Assembly (NCBI RefSeq): GCF_029338395.1
Contig: NZ_CP119809.1
Span: 1,178,001 to 1,242,000 of the forward strand
Direction: 5' to 3'
Source of the DNA: Halorussus caseinilyticus
GTDB lineage: Archaea > Halobacteriota > Halobacteria > Halobacteriales > Haladaptataceae
DNA: 64,000 nt
Both the position numbers and the translations under genes were made by a program. Each line of letters begins with the position of its first letter. Within the stretch, counting starts at the first letter, position 1. The notes below the pieces were generated by a model, which saw only the letters and a list, made by a program, of their open reading frames with translations, had not been told where the DNA came from and did not search any database. Below, in pieces: positions 9,166 through 17,888 of the stretch.

Positions 9166-9861
9166 TCAGCGCCACCGAATCCGGAACACCTCGGCGTCGA
9201 TTACCTCGCGGTCGCTGGTCTGGTGGGCGAACTGCCGGGCGAGCGCCAACTCCGCGCGGAAGGCGTGCGTCACCTCGCCGCCCTCGTCGGCGGCGAAGGA
9301 CTCCACGAACTCCCGACTCCCGGCGTTGTGAATCGAGTAGGAGACCCCCGAAATCTCGCTGGCGGTCGCCAGAAACGCGCGGTCGGCGTGTTCGTTGCCC
9401 GCCTGCGCGCCGAACGGCGGGTTCATCAGGACCGTGACGTTCGCGCGGTCGGCGTCCGGCGGGCAGAGCGGCGCGCGGGCGGCGTCGGCCACCATCCACT
9501 CGACGCCGGTCGCGGACGCGGGCGCGTCCGCGTCCGCGACGCCCGCGTCTGCGCCCTCGCCCTCGCTCGCGCCCGCGACCCCGACCGCGCGCTCGTTCTC
9601 GCGGGCCTGCGCGAGTGCCGCGGGGTCGCGGTCTAGCGCGAGGACGCGCGCGGGACCGCGGAACGCCGCCCCGAGCGCCAGCATCCCGGTCCCGGTGCCG
9701 AGGTCCACCACCGTTCTCCCGGCGATGTCCCCCTGCACGCTGGCGAGGTGGACGAGGTGGGCCGCGAGGTCCGCGGGCGTCGGGTACTGCTCCAAGTCGA
9801 GTCGGGGGTCCGCGAACCCCTCGACCCGCGAGAGACGGCGCTCCAGCGCGGCCTTGTTCAT
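9166..9861 (-). CDS. METTL5-like SAM-dependent RNA/N6-adenine methyltransferase
   Basis: Class I methyltransferase of 231 aa. SAM-binding motif I is VVDLGTGTGMLALGA, followed by the acidic loop ALDRDPAAL, and the catalytic motif IV is NPPFGAQAGNEHADRAFL, the NPPF type used for N6-adenine methylation. The N-terminal LEQYPTPADLAAHLVHLA is diagnostic of the METTL5/archaeal rRNA methyltransferase group, which modifies small-subunit rRNA in eukaryotes. An Ala/Gly/Asp-rich insertion lies after motif II. The ATG at 9861 gives the conserved NKAALERRLSRVEGF start; a longer reading frame upstream has no homology-like sequence. Confidence 0.88.
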   Translation of the reverse strand: MNKAALERRLSRVEGFADPRLDLEQYPTPADLAAHLVHLASVQGDIAGRTVVDLGTGTGMLALGAAFRGPARVLALDRDPAALAQARENERAVGVAGASEGEGADAGVADADAPASATGVEWMVADAARAPLCPPDADRANVTVLMNPPFGAQAGNEHADRAFLATASEISGVSYSIHNAGSREFVESFAADEGGEVTHAFRAELALARQFAHQTSDREVIDAEVFRIRWR

Positions 9862-9983
9862 GCGTGTGGGGAGTCGTTCCGCGTAAGTGAGCGTTCGGGT
9901 TCTCTCTCGGCTTGTTTTGTTCCGCGTCGGAGGTTGGGTACCGTTTTCGGACGAGTGCCGTCGCTCTGCACCGCGGGAACGGA

Positions 9984-10122
9984 GTGATGAATCCCTCGAA
10001 AGCCCCGCCCGCTCGCGGGTTTTACGACCCGCGAGCGGGCGGCCCTTACCCCTCCCACGGCGGTCGGCGGGCGCGCTACTGGAGTTGCGCCGGGCGCGTT
10101 TCGGCGGTCGGCCGAGCGCGAC
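9984..10122 (+). repeat. Dispersed repeat B, copy 1
   Basis: Contains CCTCGAAAGCCCC, a strong stem CCGCCCGCTCGCGGGT / ACCCGCGAGCGGGCGG, then CGGCCCTTACCCC and GTCGGCCGAGCGCG. The same order of blocks occurs at 60292-60455 and 62813-62898. Non-coding; it fills the 340-bp gap upstream of the methyltransferase gene. Confidence 0.65.
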
Positions 10123-10203
10123 CGAACGCACAAATGTAGAGAAATATTTAGAAAAGGGAAAAATTTCTCTTGGCTAGGTACAGATTGCCGAAAGACAGCT
10201 TTG

Positions 10204-10605
10204 TCAGTGTTCGAGCGTGATGGGACCGGCCACGTCGAGGGTGACACCCTCGCGGCGGGCGCGTTCCGCGACCGCCGCGAGCGCCGGGCGGACCTTCGAC
10301 TCGTCGGCCACGCTGTCGAACTCGACGGTGACGGTACTCGCGCCGAGGAACGAGGCGGCCTGCACGTACTCGCGCACGCGGTCGGCCTCGTCCTGAGTGG
10401 CGAACGAGCAGTCCTCGCCGAAGCAGGCGCTCACGACCACGCGGGCGGCCACGAAGTCGTCGGCGTCGAGTTCACGCTTGAGTTCCCGGAGGTCCTCGCG
10501 GGCCGTCGAAGGGATGGCGTCGGCGTCGAGACTGACCGGCGTGGCGTCTTCTACGCGACAGCGTTCGATAGCAGTTCGGACATCTGCGGAACGGGTGGCG
10601 CTCAT
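10204..10605 (-). CDS. Conserved haloarchaeal protein (DUF7961-like)
   Basis: A 133-residue acidic soluble protein. Recognisable blocks are DATPVSLDADAIPSTAREDLRELK, VVSACFGEDCSFATQDEADRVREYVQAA and FLGASTVTVEFDSVADESKVRPAL. The two cysteines in ACFGEDC could bind metal or form a disulfide. I recognise it as a family restricted to haloarchaea; no function is known. The ATG at 10605 is preferred to one 27 bases upstream because the T-rich TTTTTGTAT lies about 25 bases before it on this strand. Confidence 0.7.
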   Translation of the reverse strand: MSATRSADVRTAIERCRVEDATPVSLDADAIPSTAREDLRELKRELDADDFVAARVVVSACFGEDCSFATQDEADRVREYVQAASFLGASTVTVEFDSVADESKVRPALAAVAERARREGVTLDVAGPITLEH

Positions 10606-10760
10606 CGTTACCAGCACATACCCCTTACTCATACAAAAAGGTTAGGCAAATGCATGTCAGTTATATCCTCGGCGATGGTAATCTCCCTTACACCTAACAA
10701 CGCTTCTCTAGTTGAAACTCTCACGATTAAACTTAATATAGAGCAATTCGACACAAAAGT

Positions 10761-11666
10761 ATGCGCTCCCCTGACAGTCAGCGACACGGTGCATCGAGTC
10801 GAATCGGCAGGCGGACGTTCCTCCGGGGGACGGCCGCAACGGTCGGTCTCGCGGGATTTGTCGGGTCCGCGTCCGCCTTCGAGGGCGACGACGGCGACAT
10901 CACCGGCGCGGCCGACTTCCCGCGGGCGACCACCCGCGGCCACTTCGACATCCACTGGTGGTACGGCGACCAGTTGACCGACGGTCACACCGCGTGGGAC
11001 TACAGCACGGTCGGCGACATTCCGGGCTACGGGACGGCCAACCCCAACGAGGTTCTCGTCTCGGTCCACGGTTGGCGAGTCGCGCCCGACGAGGCCCCCG
11101 ACCACTTCGCCACGGTGAAGCAGTCGCTCCGGAACAACGGCTACGACTACCCGGTTATCGGATTCAGCTACGACTCGGACACCAGCACCGACAACTGGTG
11201 GCCCACGACCGACATCGCCGAGCGAAACGGCAAGAAACTCGCCAACTTCCTGACCGACTACCGCTCACGGACCGGCGCGCGAATCCGACTTATTGGTCAC
11301 TCGATGGGCGGCCGGGTCGTGCCCGCGACGCTCCGCGCACTCAACGGACTCGGCAAGTCGGACTTCGTGGAGTCGGCGACGCTTCTCGGCGCGGCGACAG
11401 ACAACGACGCGGTGGCCGTAGACGGCGAGTACGGAGACGACATCGCCGTGGCCGCCAAGTCGGTAGACAACTACTGGAAGTCCGACGACGGCGTGCTGAA
11501 CTGGGCGTACTCCACGGCCGAGTTCGATTCGGCGGTCGGGGAAGAGGGCTGTGAGGGCACTCCGCCCGCGAACTACGACGACCACAACGTCGATTACGTG
11601 CCCGACCACTTCTCGTACCACCAACCCGGCGACGGGTGCATGGCGGAAGTCGTCTCGAACTTCTGA
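10761..11666 (+). CDS. Tat-exported alpha/beta hydrolase (lipase-like)
   Basis: A secreted hydrolase of 301 aa. The N-terminus IGRRTFLRGTAATVGLAGF is a Tat leader with the twin arginine and a hydrophobic run ending in ASA. The fold signature is the HGW oxyanion region VSVHGWRV and the nucleophile elbow LIGHSMGGRV (GxSxG). Late in the protein, DHNVDYVPDHFSYHQPGDG likely supplies the catalytic His. It probably acts on esters or lipids outside the cell; the substrate is unknown. CTTAATATAG at about 10733-10742 lies roughly 24 bases before the ATG. Confidence 0.88.
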   Translation: MRSPDSQRHGASSRIGRRTFLRGTAATVGLAGFVGSASAFEGDDGDITGAADFPRATTRGHFDIHWWYGDQLTDGHTAWDYSTVGDIPGYGTANPNEVLVSVHGWRVAPDEAPDHFATVKQSLRNNGYDYPVIGFSYDSDTSTDNWWPTTDIAERNGKKLANFLTDYRSRTGARIRLIGHSMGGRVVPATLRALNGLGKSDFVESATLLGAATDNDAVAVDGEYGDDIAVAAKSVDNYWKSDDGVLNWAYSTAEFDSAVGEEGCEGTPPANYDDHNVDYVPDHFSYHQPGDGCMAEVVSNF

Positions 11667-11693
11667 CTCGGCGAGAAGAGGGCGAAAGCTACC

Positions 11694-12743
11694 TCACCAC
11701 GTTCCGTGGAAGGTGTCGAACGAGAGGTCTTCGAGGGGTTTGTTTCCGACCGCGATTTCGTACTCGCCGGGCGTCAGCATCGGCTTGTGGAACTGCGGGC
11801 CGTCGTCGGTCGTGATGCGCGGACACCCGGTGTTGACGAACGCGTCCATGTCGAAGTTCCGGAGGCGGTCGGGCGTCACCTCGTCCATCGTGATGAGGTA
11901 GGCGTCGTCGTTGTCGTCCAGAATCTCTTGGGCTTGCTCCCACCGGCCCTGTCCGATTTTCGTACAGAAGATGACGCCCCACTTCTCGGCGTCCATCGCC
12001 TTGTGGACCGAGGCGTAGCGCTGTTTCAGGAACTTCTCGGTGTCCGCGACCGTGACGACGTTGTTCACGGGGTCGGCGATGACGACGTTCTTGTCGGGAT
12101 GCTCCATGGCGAGACCGAGGGGGTGGAACTTCCCGCCGCCGACGTACAGCACTTGGTCGGCGTCGATGTCGGCGCTGGCGTAGTTACAGCCCAGAACTTG
12201 CCCCTCGTGAGTGAGTCGGTCGTCGCCGCGCCGGGTGTGGACCTCGAACCCACGTTCGTCCAACCACGCTTTCATCTCCTCGAAACGGTTCATGTGCTGG
12301 GCGGTCGTCACGAGACCCACGTCCGGATTCTCGTCGGGGTCGGCGAGTTCGGAAAGCGACTCTTCCATGATGGGGAACACGTCCACGTTCGAGAACAGCG
12401 GGACGTAGATGACCTTGTCCGTGTTCTTCATCGGCGAGTGGCCGAAGTGGACGAACACGTCGGTCCGCTTCATCAGGAAGGTGTCGAGGTCACAGGCCCC
12501 GTAACAGGGCTGGCCCGACAGCATCACGGTCACGTCGTCGGGGACGAGTTCCCGGATGTCGTCGGCGACCTTCGGGCCGCGGCGCTTCAGGCCCTCGGGG
12601 AACTGGAGACCGACCTTGGTGGCGTCTCGCTCTTCGACCGCCTCCACGATGCGGTCGAGTTCGTAGTCCCACTCCCGGTCGTGCTTGAGGGACATCCCGG
12701 TGTTTCGGAGGTCTCCCTCGCTGTACTCGCTGTCTTGGCTCAT
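11694..12743 (-). CDS. dph2: Diphthamide synthase subunit Dph2
   Basis: Archaeal 2-(3-amino-3-carboxypropyl)histidine synthase. A radical [4Fe-4S] enzyme, it uses SAM to add the aminocarboxypropyl group to a histidine of elongation factor 2, the first step of diphthamide synthesis. It has 349 aa. The three cluster-binding cysteines lie in GQPCYGACD, VLGCNYASAD and NTGCPRITTDD. The core GLQFPEGLKRRGPKVADDI is highly conserved. It is convergent with the lipase gene, 27 bases apart, and divergent from the YlbF-like gene. Confidence 0.95.
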   Translation of the reverse strand: MSQDSEYSEGDLRNTGMSLKHDREWDYELDRIVEAVEERDATKVGLQFPEGLKRRGPKVADDIRELVPDDVTVMLSGQPCYGACDLDTFLMKRTDVFVHFGHSPMKNTDKVIYVPLFSNVDVFPIMEESLSELADPDENPDVGLVTTAQHMNRFEEMKAWLDERGFEVHTRRGDDRLTHEGQVLGCNYASADIDADQVLYVGGGKFHPLGLAMEHPDKNVVIADPVNNVVTVADTEKFLKQRYASVHKAMDAEKWGVIFCTKIGQGRWEQAQEILDDNDDAYLITMDEVTPDRLRNFDMDAFVNTGCPRITTDDGPQFHKPMLTPGEYEIAVGNKPLEDLSFDTFHGTW

Positions 12744-13087
12744 TGGAACTGGTTTGTCGGTCAGGACGTTTAAGACCCGTGTTCTCTGGCGGGGTCGTCC
12801 AACTCTTCGATTCGACTTGAGGCGGTCTCGCCTTTGCGATTCCGCCGAGGGCGTGGTTTGGTCGGCCGAGTGTTTCGCCGTCGTCCCGGCGCAGGTGCTA
12901 TCCGGCGCGCGCAGGACTGCGCGCGCCGGAGAGGTAGCTGGGCGACCACAGGTCCCCCGAAGCTTTCGAGACCATCACGCCGAGAGCAACCCCGACCGCT
13001 AGACTCGTCGTTCGCTCATCAGTTCTACTCCGATTCGCCGGGAGTATCCGGCAGGTTGAAAACTCCGCAGTTCCAATCCAGACGCAC
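12744..13087. other. Divergent promoter gap with a partial repeat B
   Basis: No gene seen. GTGGTTTGGTCGGCCGAGTG at 12853-12872 matches the right end of repeat B copy 2 almost exactly. A GC-rich inverted repeat, CCGGCGCGCGCAG...CTGCGCGCGCCGG, follows at about 12902-12931. Confidence 0.5.
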
Positions 13088-13489
13088 ATGAGCATCGAAA
13101 CCGAGGCCGACGGCGAGGCGACCGAACTCTCTCACGTCGAAGAACTCGCGGGGGAACTCGGGGAGGCCATCGCGGAGACGCCGGAGTACCGGCGGTTCGA
13201 GGAGACCAAGGCGGCCGTCGAGGACGACGACGAGGCCCAACAGCAAGTCAAGGAGTTCGAGCAGTTGCGCCAAGAGTTCATGCTCGCGCGACAGACCGGC
13301 GAGGCCACCAAAGAGGACATCCAGAAGGTCCGGGAGGCCCAGCAGGAACTCCACTCGATGCCGGTGATGGAGGAGTACCTGCAGGCCCAAGAGGAACTGG
13401 AAGCCAAGATGGAGGCCGTCAACTCGGCAATCTCCGAACCGCTGGCCATCGACTTCGGCGACCAAGCGAGCGGTTGCTGTGAAGACTGA
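13088..13489 (+). CDS. YlbF/YmcA-like protein
   Basis: A 133-residue helical protein of the YlbF family. It consists of ELAGELGEAIAETPEYRRFEE, VEDDDEAQQQVKEFEQLRQEFMLARQTGEA and ELHSMPVMEEYLQAQEELEAKM, which is the typical YlbF three-helix layout. In bacteria YlbF and YmcA help control RNase Y-dependent mRNA maturation and development; the archaeal role is unknown. The C-terminus ends in SGCCED, and the paired cysteines could bind metal or, as in the bacterial complex, an iron-sulfur cluster. The ATG at 13088 follows a short spacer. Confidence 0.85.
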   Translation: MSIETEADGEATELSHVEELAGELGEAIAETPEYRRFEETKAAVEDDDEAQQQVKEFEQLRQEFMLARQTGEATKEDIQKVREAQQELHSMPVMEEYLQAQEELEAKMEAVNSAISEPLAIDFGDQASGCCED

Positions 13490-13583
13490 CTGACCGACGC
13501 CGCGCTTCTTTCTGATTCACCTTCGACATCTGGCAACGACGCCTAAGTCCGTCGAGACCCACCTCTGTTACAGTGGGGGAACT

Positions 13584-15044
13584 ATGGTAGACGAAAATCG
13601 AAGCACGACGGACGAGGCAGGGCGAGACGACGCGACGAACGTCACGACCGACCGCGAGACGATTCGGACGTGGGTCGAAGACAGCGGGGCCAAGCCCGCG
13701 TTCCGGACTACCGAGTCCGGCGAGCGCGAACCGTACATTCACTATCCGGACGACGAGACGACCGAGAACGTAGAGGAGACTTCGTGGGACGAGTTCCACG
13801 GTCACCTCGAAGAACACGAACTCGCGTTGGCCCGCCACGCCGACCGACCGAAGGAGGGCCGCGAGCAGTTCGACCTCGTAGACCGGACCGAGGCCATCGA
13901 GCGCGCGACCCTCGAGGACGAAGAAGTCGAACAGGCGCTGATGGAGGGCGAGACGGTCGAGACCCAGATTACCGAGACGAAGGTCATCGAGAAGACGGTC
14001 CGAGAGACCGAGACCATCGAGAGCGAGGTCGTAGACAGCGAAACCGTCCGCGACGAGGTTGTGGACACCGAACTCGTCCGGCGGGAAATCGTCGGGATGC
14101 GCATCGGCGAGGAAGAGCGGGGAATCGCCATCGTGGAGGACCGCGAGAGCGTCGGGTGGGAGGAAGACGTTCAGGAGTTCGACGTGACCGAGCGAGAAGT
14201 CGTCACCGTGGACGTAGACGAGACCCGCAACGTGACCCGCGAGATTATCGAGCGCAAGCGCGTCGAGAGTCGGGTCGTGGACCACGACGTGGAAGAGACC
14301 GAGACCGTCGAGTCCGACACGCTGGAGAGTCGCGTGAACCTCGAAGGCGTCCAGCGAAACATCCTCGAAAGCGACATCCTCGGCGGCGAAATCGTCACCG
14401 AGGATGTCATCGAAGGCGGCCACGTCGAGAGCGAGTTCACCGACGAGGGCGTCATCGAGACCCACCTCTACGAGCGCCGCATCGTAGAGGACGAGATAGT
14501 GGACCGCAAGCGACTCGTCTTCGAGTTCACCGACGAGGAACTCGTGAGTAGCGAGACGGTCACGTCCACGGTGGTCGAGACCATGCTCGTCGGGTCGGAC
14601 GCGACGGGCGAAGCCGTAGAGGGCGAGCGAACGAGCGCCGAGGGGATTCGAATCGACCGCGACGAGACCGGCGCGGAGACCGAGACGGCGACGGCCGAGG
14701 GGTCCACCGCGACCACCGACGAGACCACGGCCGCGGAAAGCGGGACCACGATGGGCGACGAGACGGCCGCAGCGTCGGACGAGACGGTGGTCGAAGACGA
14801 GGCCATTGTGCTTGACGACGACGACGTGGGCAAGGACGTGCTAGACGACACCGACGAGAAGGTCGGGGTCGTCACCGAAGTAGACGAGGATGCCAACCTC
14901 CTCTACGTAGACCCGAACCCCGGACTGGCCCAGCGCGTCAAGACCCGACTCGGGTGGGAAGGCCACGACGAAGACGCCTACTCCGTCGAACCCGACCGCA
15001 TCGCGGAAATCGACGACGACCACGTTCGGCTTCGAAAGCTGTAG
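13584..15044 (+). CDS. Acidic beta-repeat protein with C-terminal PRC-barrel-like domain
   Basis: A 486-residue highly acidic protein. Residues about 100-350 are a run of short Glu/Val/Thr repeats of about 10-12 residues: ETVETQITETKVIEKTV, ETETIESEVVDSETV, DEVVDTELVRREIVG and further units. This is suggestive of a long beta-solenoid or of a YsnF/DUF2382-type stress domain. A Thr/Ala-rich linker follows, and the last about 75 residues (VGKDVLDDTDEKVGVVTEVDE...LYVDPNP) resemble a PRC-barrel. No signal peptide is present, so it is probably cytoplasmic. Function unknown; stress-related binding is only a guess from domain pairing. Confidence 0.8.
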   Translation: MVDENRSTTDEAGRDDATNVTTDRETIRTWVEDSGAKPAFRTTESGEREPYIHYPDDETTENVEETSWDEFHGHLEEHELALARHADRPKEGREQFDLVDRTEAIERATLEDEEVEQALMEGETVETQITETKVIEKTVRETETIESEVVDSETVRDEVVDTELVRREIVGMRIGEEERGIAIVEDRESVGWEEDVQEFDVTEREVVTVDVDETRNVTREIIERKRVESRVVDHDVEETETVESDTLESRVNLEGVQRNILESDILGGEIVTEDVIEGGHVESEFTDEGVIETHLYERRIVEDEIVDRKRLVFEFTDEELVSSETVTSTVVETMLVGSDATGEAVEGERTSAEGIRIDRDETGAETETATAEGSTATTDETTAAESGTTMGDETAAASDETVVEDEAIVLDDDDVGKDVLDDTDEKVGVVTEVDEDANLLYVDPNPGLAQRVKTRLGWEGHDEDAYSVEPDRIAEIDDDHVRLRKL

Positions 15045-15098
15045 TCGCAGTCGCCCCGAAGAACAACACTTACCTCTTTTCTCGGTCCAGTGGGCCAC

Positions 15099-15932
15099 AT
15101 GGCAATCCACAGCGACTGGGGAGACTGGCTTCCGCGCGCGGTCGAAGACGCCGACCCCGAGGGCATCGCGGTGTGGTACCTCGGCTGTAACGGGTTCGTC
15201 CTGAAGGCAGAGGACACCACCGTCTTCATCGACCCGTACCTCGGGACCGGCGACCCGCCGCGCACGATTCGGATGGTGCCGGTACCCTTCGACCCCGCAG
15301 ACGTGGAGCAGGCCGACGCGGTGCTGGCGACCCACGAACACACCGACCACGTTCACGGCCCGAGTCAGGCCCCGATTCTCGAATCGACGGACGCGACGTT
15401 CTACGCGCCCGACGACGGTCTCGCCGTCGCGCGCGACGAGGAGAACTGGACCGACGAGTGGGACGTGAGCGACGACCAACTCGCGGAAGTTGCGGCGGGC
15501 GACACCTTCGAGGTCGGCGCGTTCACCGTCCACGTCGAACCCGCCCACGACCCCGACGCGACCCATCCGGTCAGCTACGTCGTGGAGTACGACGGTCGGA
15601 CGTTCTTCCACGGCGGCGACACCAAGCCCAGCGACGAGTTCGCCCGCGTCGGCGAGGAGTACGACGTGGACCTCGGCGTGCTGGCGTTCGGGACGGTCGG
15701 GAACATCCCCGACAAGGAGACCCGCGAACCCAAGCGCACGCGGTGGTACAACGACGAGAATCAGGCCGTCGAAGCGGCCAGCGACCTCCAGTTCGACCGC
15801 TTCCTGCCGAGCCACTGGGACATGTGGAAGGGCCTGACCGCGGACCCGACGGCGCTCCACGACCACGTCCGGAGCTTCGAGTATCCGCGACGGCTGGAAA
15901 TCGCGGAAATCGGCGACCGCGTGGACCTCTGA
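15099..15932 (+). CDS. MBL-fold metallo-hydrolase (UlaG-like)
   Basis: A metallo-beta-lactamase fold hydrolase of 277 aa. The metal-binding motif is ATHEHTDHVHGPS (HxHxDH), and further ligands are expected from EPAHDPDATHP, FHGGDTKPS and LPSHWDMWKG. The opening VWYLGCNGFVLKAEDTTVFIDPYLG places it in the UlaG / L-ascorbate-6-phosphate lactonase-like branch. True haloarchaeal substrates of this branch are unknown. The ATG at 15099 is preferred to an upstream GTG, because TTACCTCTTTT lies about 25-30 bases ahead and gives leaderless spacing. Confidence 0.88.
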   Translation: MAIHSDWGDWLPRAVEDADPEGIAVWYLGCNGFVLKAEDTTVFIDPYLGTGDPPRTIRMVPVPFDPADVEQADAVLATHEHTDHVHGPSQAPILESTDATFYAPDDGLAVARDEENWTDEWDVSDDQLAEVAAGDTFEVGAFTVHVEPAHDPDATHPVSYVVEYDGRTFFHGGDTKPSDEFARVGEEYDVDLGVLAFGTVGNIPDKETREPKRTRWYNDENQAVEAASDLQFDRFLPSHWDMWKGLTADPTALHDHVRSFEYPRRLEIAEIGDRVDL

Positions 15933-16080
15933 ACGCCGCTGTCACGGAGTCGGCGGGGTTAGACTCGCACGCGGGGGCGCGGCGCGTACGCGCCGCGCCC
16001 CGCGCCGAAGCGACCGGGACGGAAACACGAAGCCACGCGAGAAGATTAATTTTATTGCTCTAAGAATTGTATAGGTTGCC

Positions 16081-16200
16081 AAAAGGTTCAAATACGAGGG
16101 CGGGACCAACTTCCCTCGGACGCTCCGCGCGGTTCCGAGCGCGGGCGGCGCGCGGGCACTGCCCGCGCGCCGCGGGACCGCCAGTCCGACTAACCGGAGA
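16081..16200 (+). repeat. Dispersed repeat C, copy 1
   Basis: About 107 nt (16087-16193) shared with 54541-54645. The last 49 nt (16145-16193) are identical and contain a perfect 14-bp palindrome with a 1-nt centre at 16145-16173 (GCGGCGCGCGGGCA arm). It lies between the converging ends of the MBL hydrolase gene and a small membrane protein gene. Confidence 0.75.
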
Positions 16201-16373
16201 CGGCTGAGCAGAGACTCTCCGTGACCGACCGCGAGCGAGGAGCGAGCGGGCTTTTTGGTTCAGGTTTTTCGAGGAGCGGTGGCCGCAACGCCCGAACGAA
16301 GTGAGGGCGTAAGGACACCCGACGAGAAAAAGGTGGATTAGCCCGACTACCCCGAGAGGGCTGAGCCACGAGT

Positions 16374-16407
16374 TCGACGCGGCGGACGCTGGCGTCCGCC
16401 GCGTCGA
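16374..16407. repeat. Perfect 16-bp inverted repeat
   Basis: Arms TCGACGCGGCGGACGC and GCGTCCGCCGCGTCGA flank a 2-nt TG centre. No T-tract follows. The rest of 15933-16508 apart from repeat C shows no supportable gene. Confidence 0.7.
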
Positions 16408-16508
16408 GGCCGAGAGTCGCCTCACTGAGGTCGAAGAGCCGTCGGTCCGGACTCACGCCGCACTCCGTCGGGTTCCTCGCTACGCGCGCCACCCTCGCCA
16501 CACGCACG

Positions 16509-16748
16509 TCACTCCCGGCGGTGACGGAGCGCGTTCCGAGTCTTCCCGACGCGGTTCGCAACCACGTCGAACAGAGTGAACGAGAGCCTCGTGAACAGCG
16601 CAAAGAGCAGTAGCACGGCGAGCAGTCCCGCCGCGACGCCGATTCCCTGTAGGCCCGAGAGTTCCAGCAGTTGCACGACGAGTAGAACCGCGATGAGGAA
16701 CACCGCAGTCTCGACGAGGATTCCCACCTTCTGCGCAGGACCCACCAT
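16509..16748 (-). CDS. Small two-helix membrane protein
   Basis: A 79-residue protein with two hydrophobic segments, ETAVFLIAVLLVVQLLELSG and GVAAGLLAVLLLFALFT, and a basic C-terminal tail NRVGKTRNALRHRRE, likely cytoplasmic. No catalytic motif. It sits just downstream, on the same strand, of the BNR-repeat gene. Function unknown. Confidence 0.65.
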   Translation of the reverse strand: MVGPAQKVGILVETAVFLIAVLLVVQLLELSGLQGIGVAAGLLAVLLLFALFTRLSFTLFDVVANRVGKTRNALRHRRE

Positions 16749-16812
16749 ACAGAAGCTTCGGAGTGCGAAGTGCTAACAATTTTCGGCCCGGCGATTCGCG
16801 TCGCCCGGTCGC

Positions 16813-17742
16813 TCACACCACGCAGAGCGACGCCACGCCCGCGGGCATCCGGCCACCGACGACCCACTCACTGGAGGCCCGGAGAATCACGCCGCCGTCG
16901 TTCGTGCCAGCGACGACGCGGCCGTCGTCGTCGGTCCACGACAGCACGACTTCCTCCGGTTGGCCCGGATACGGGACCGCTTCGAGGGTGTCGCCGTCGT
17001 TGTCGGACTCGAAGAGCGCCGCGTCCGCGCCGCGTTCGCCCTGCCACGTCCCCGGCGAGGACCGGGCCGCCGCCGCGTAGAGGGTGCCGTCGAGTGCGAA
17101 CGCCTCCCGGAAGTAGGTGTGGTCCGCGCCGTCGTCCAGTCGAATCCACGTCTCGCCCGCGTCTCTCGTCCGGTAGAGACCCCCGCCACAGGACGCGACG
17201 TAGTGGTTCGGCCCGCGCACGAGGACGTGATGCACGTCGTCGTGAACCCCCGACCGGCGCTCGGTCCACGTATCGCCCCTGTCGTCGCTGACGTGGACGC
17301 CGCCGACTTCCACGCCCGCGACTACGCGGTCAGGTGCGTCCGGGTGCGCGCCCAGACTCCGGACGTGGGCCTCGTCGCGGTGGCGCGGCGTGTGCCACCG
17401 GTCGCGCGACGGGAGGTCCTGAAGGCCCGATAGCTCCCGCCACGTCGCTCCGTCGTCCTCGGAGACGTACAGGTGCGCGGGGTGCGTGCCGGCGTACAGG
17501 CGCTTGCCCGCGGGGTCGCCCAGCACCGAGTACACCTCTTCACGCGGGACGCCCAACTCCGTCCACGAGTCGCCGCCGTCCGTCGAGCGGTAGAGACCGG
17601 ACTTGGTGGTGGCGAACACGCCGTCCCAGCCGTCGAACTGCCGAACGCGCATGACGCGCCCGGCGTCGAGTACTTGCTCTGGCGAGTCGAACCGCGGTCC
17701 GTCGGCGCGGTAGACGCCGTCGTAGGTTCCTGCGAGCAACAT
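16813..17742 (-). CDS. BNR/sialidase-like beta-propeller protein
   Basis: A 309-residue beta-propeller. Repeated Asp-box motifs are visible: LYRSTDGGDSWTELG, LYVSEDDGATWRELSG, VHVSDDRGDTWTER, LYRTRDAGETWIRL and the weaker LFESDNDGDTLEAV. These S/T-x-D-x-G-x-T-W boxes mark the VPS10/BNR propeller fold. There is no signal peptide when the start is set at ATG 17742 (LLAGTYDGVYRADG), so it appears cytoplasmic. The conserved glycosidase residues of true sialidases are not recognisable, so a binding or scaffold role is more likely than hydrolysis. Confidence 0.82.
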   Translation of the reverse strand: MLLAGTYDGVYRADGPRFDSPEQVLDAGRVMRVRQFDGWDGVFATTKSGLYRSTDGGDSWTELGVPREEVYSVLGDPAGKRLYAGTHPAHLYVSEDDGATWRELSGLQDLPSRDRWHTPRHRDEAHVRSLGAHPDAPDRVVAGVEVGGVHVSDDRGDTWTERRSGVHDDVHHVLVRGPNHYVASCGGGLYRTRDAGETWIRLDDGADHTYFREAFALDGTLYAAAARSSPGTWQGERGADAALFESDNDGDTLEAVPYPGQPEEVVLSWTDDDGRVVAGTNDGGVILRASSEWVVGGRMPAGVASLCVV

Positions 17743-17858
17743 AGTCGTGGGTAGGCCCGGCGCGCCCAAATAGATGCATCCCGTCGGCGGCGTCTCTCGG
17801 CCACGCCCCGCCACGTCCGAGCGTCCCGGTCGTCGTTTCGTCCCGTGCGGGCGTGTGA

Positions 17859-17865
17859 TTTATAT
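17859..17865 (+). promoter_or_regulatory. TATA element for the coiled-coil gene
   Basis: TTTATAT lies about 27 bases before ATG 17889, giving a leaderless start and excluding the GTG at 17880. Confidence 0.6.
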
Positions 17866-17888
17866 GGCCGTTCTGGGATGTGAACCGT

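Noticed and set aside
16082-16110. tRNA-like GGTTCAAAT near repeat C
   Set aside because: No matching acceptor, D or anticodon stems could be formed, and copy 2 of the repeat does not keep the T-loop-like bases.
16060-16500. Possible small genes on the minus strand
   Set aside because: The frames are Arg/Ser rich, overlap a repeat and a palindrome, and show no protein-like pattern.
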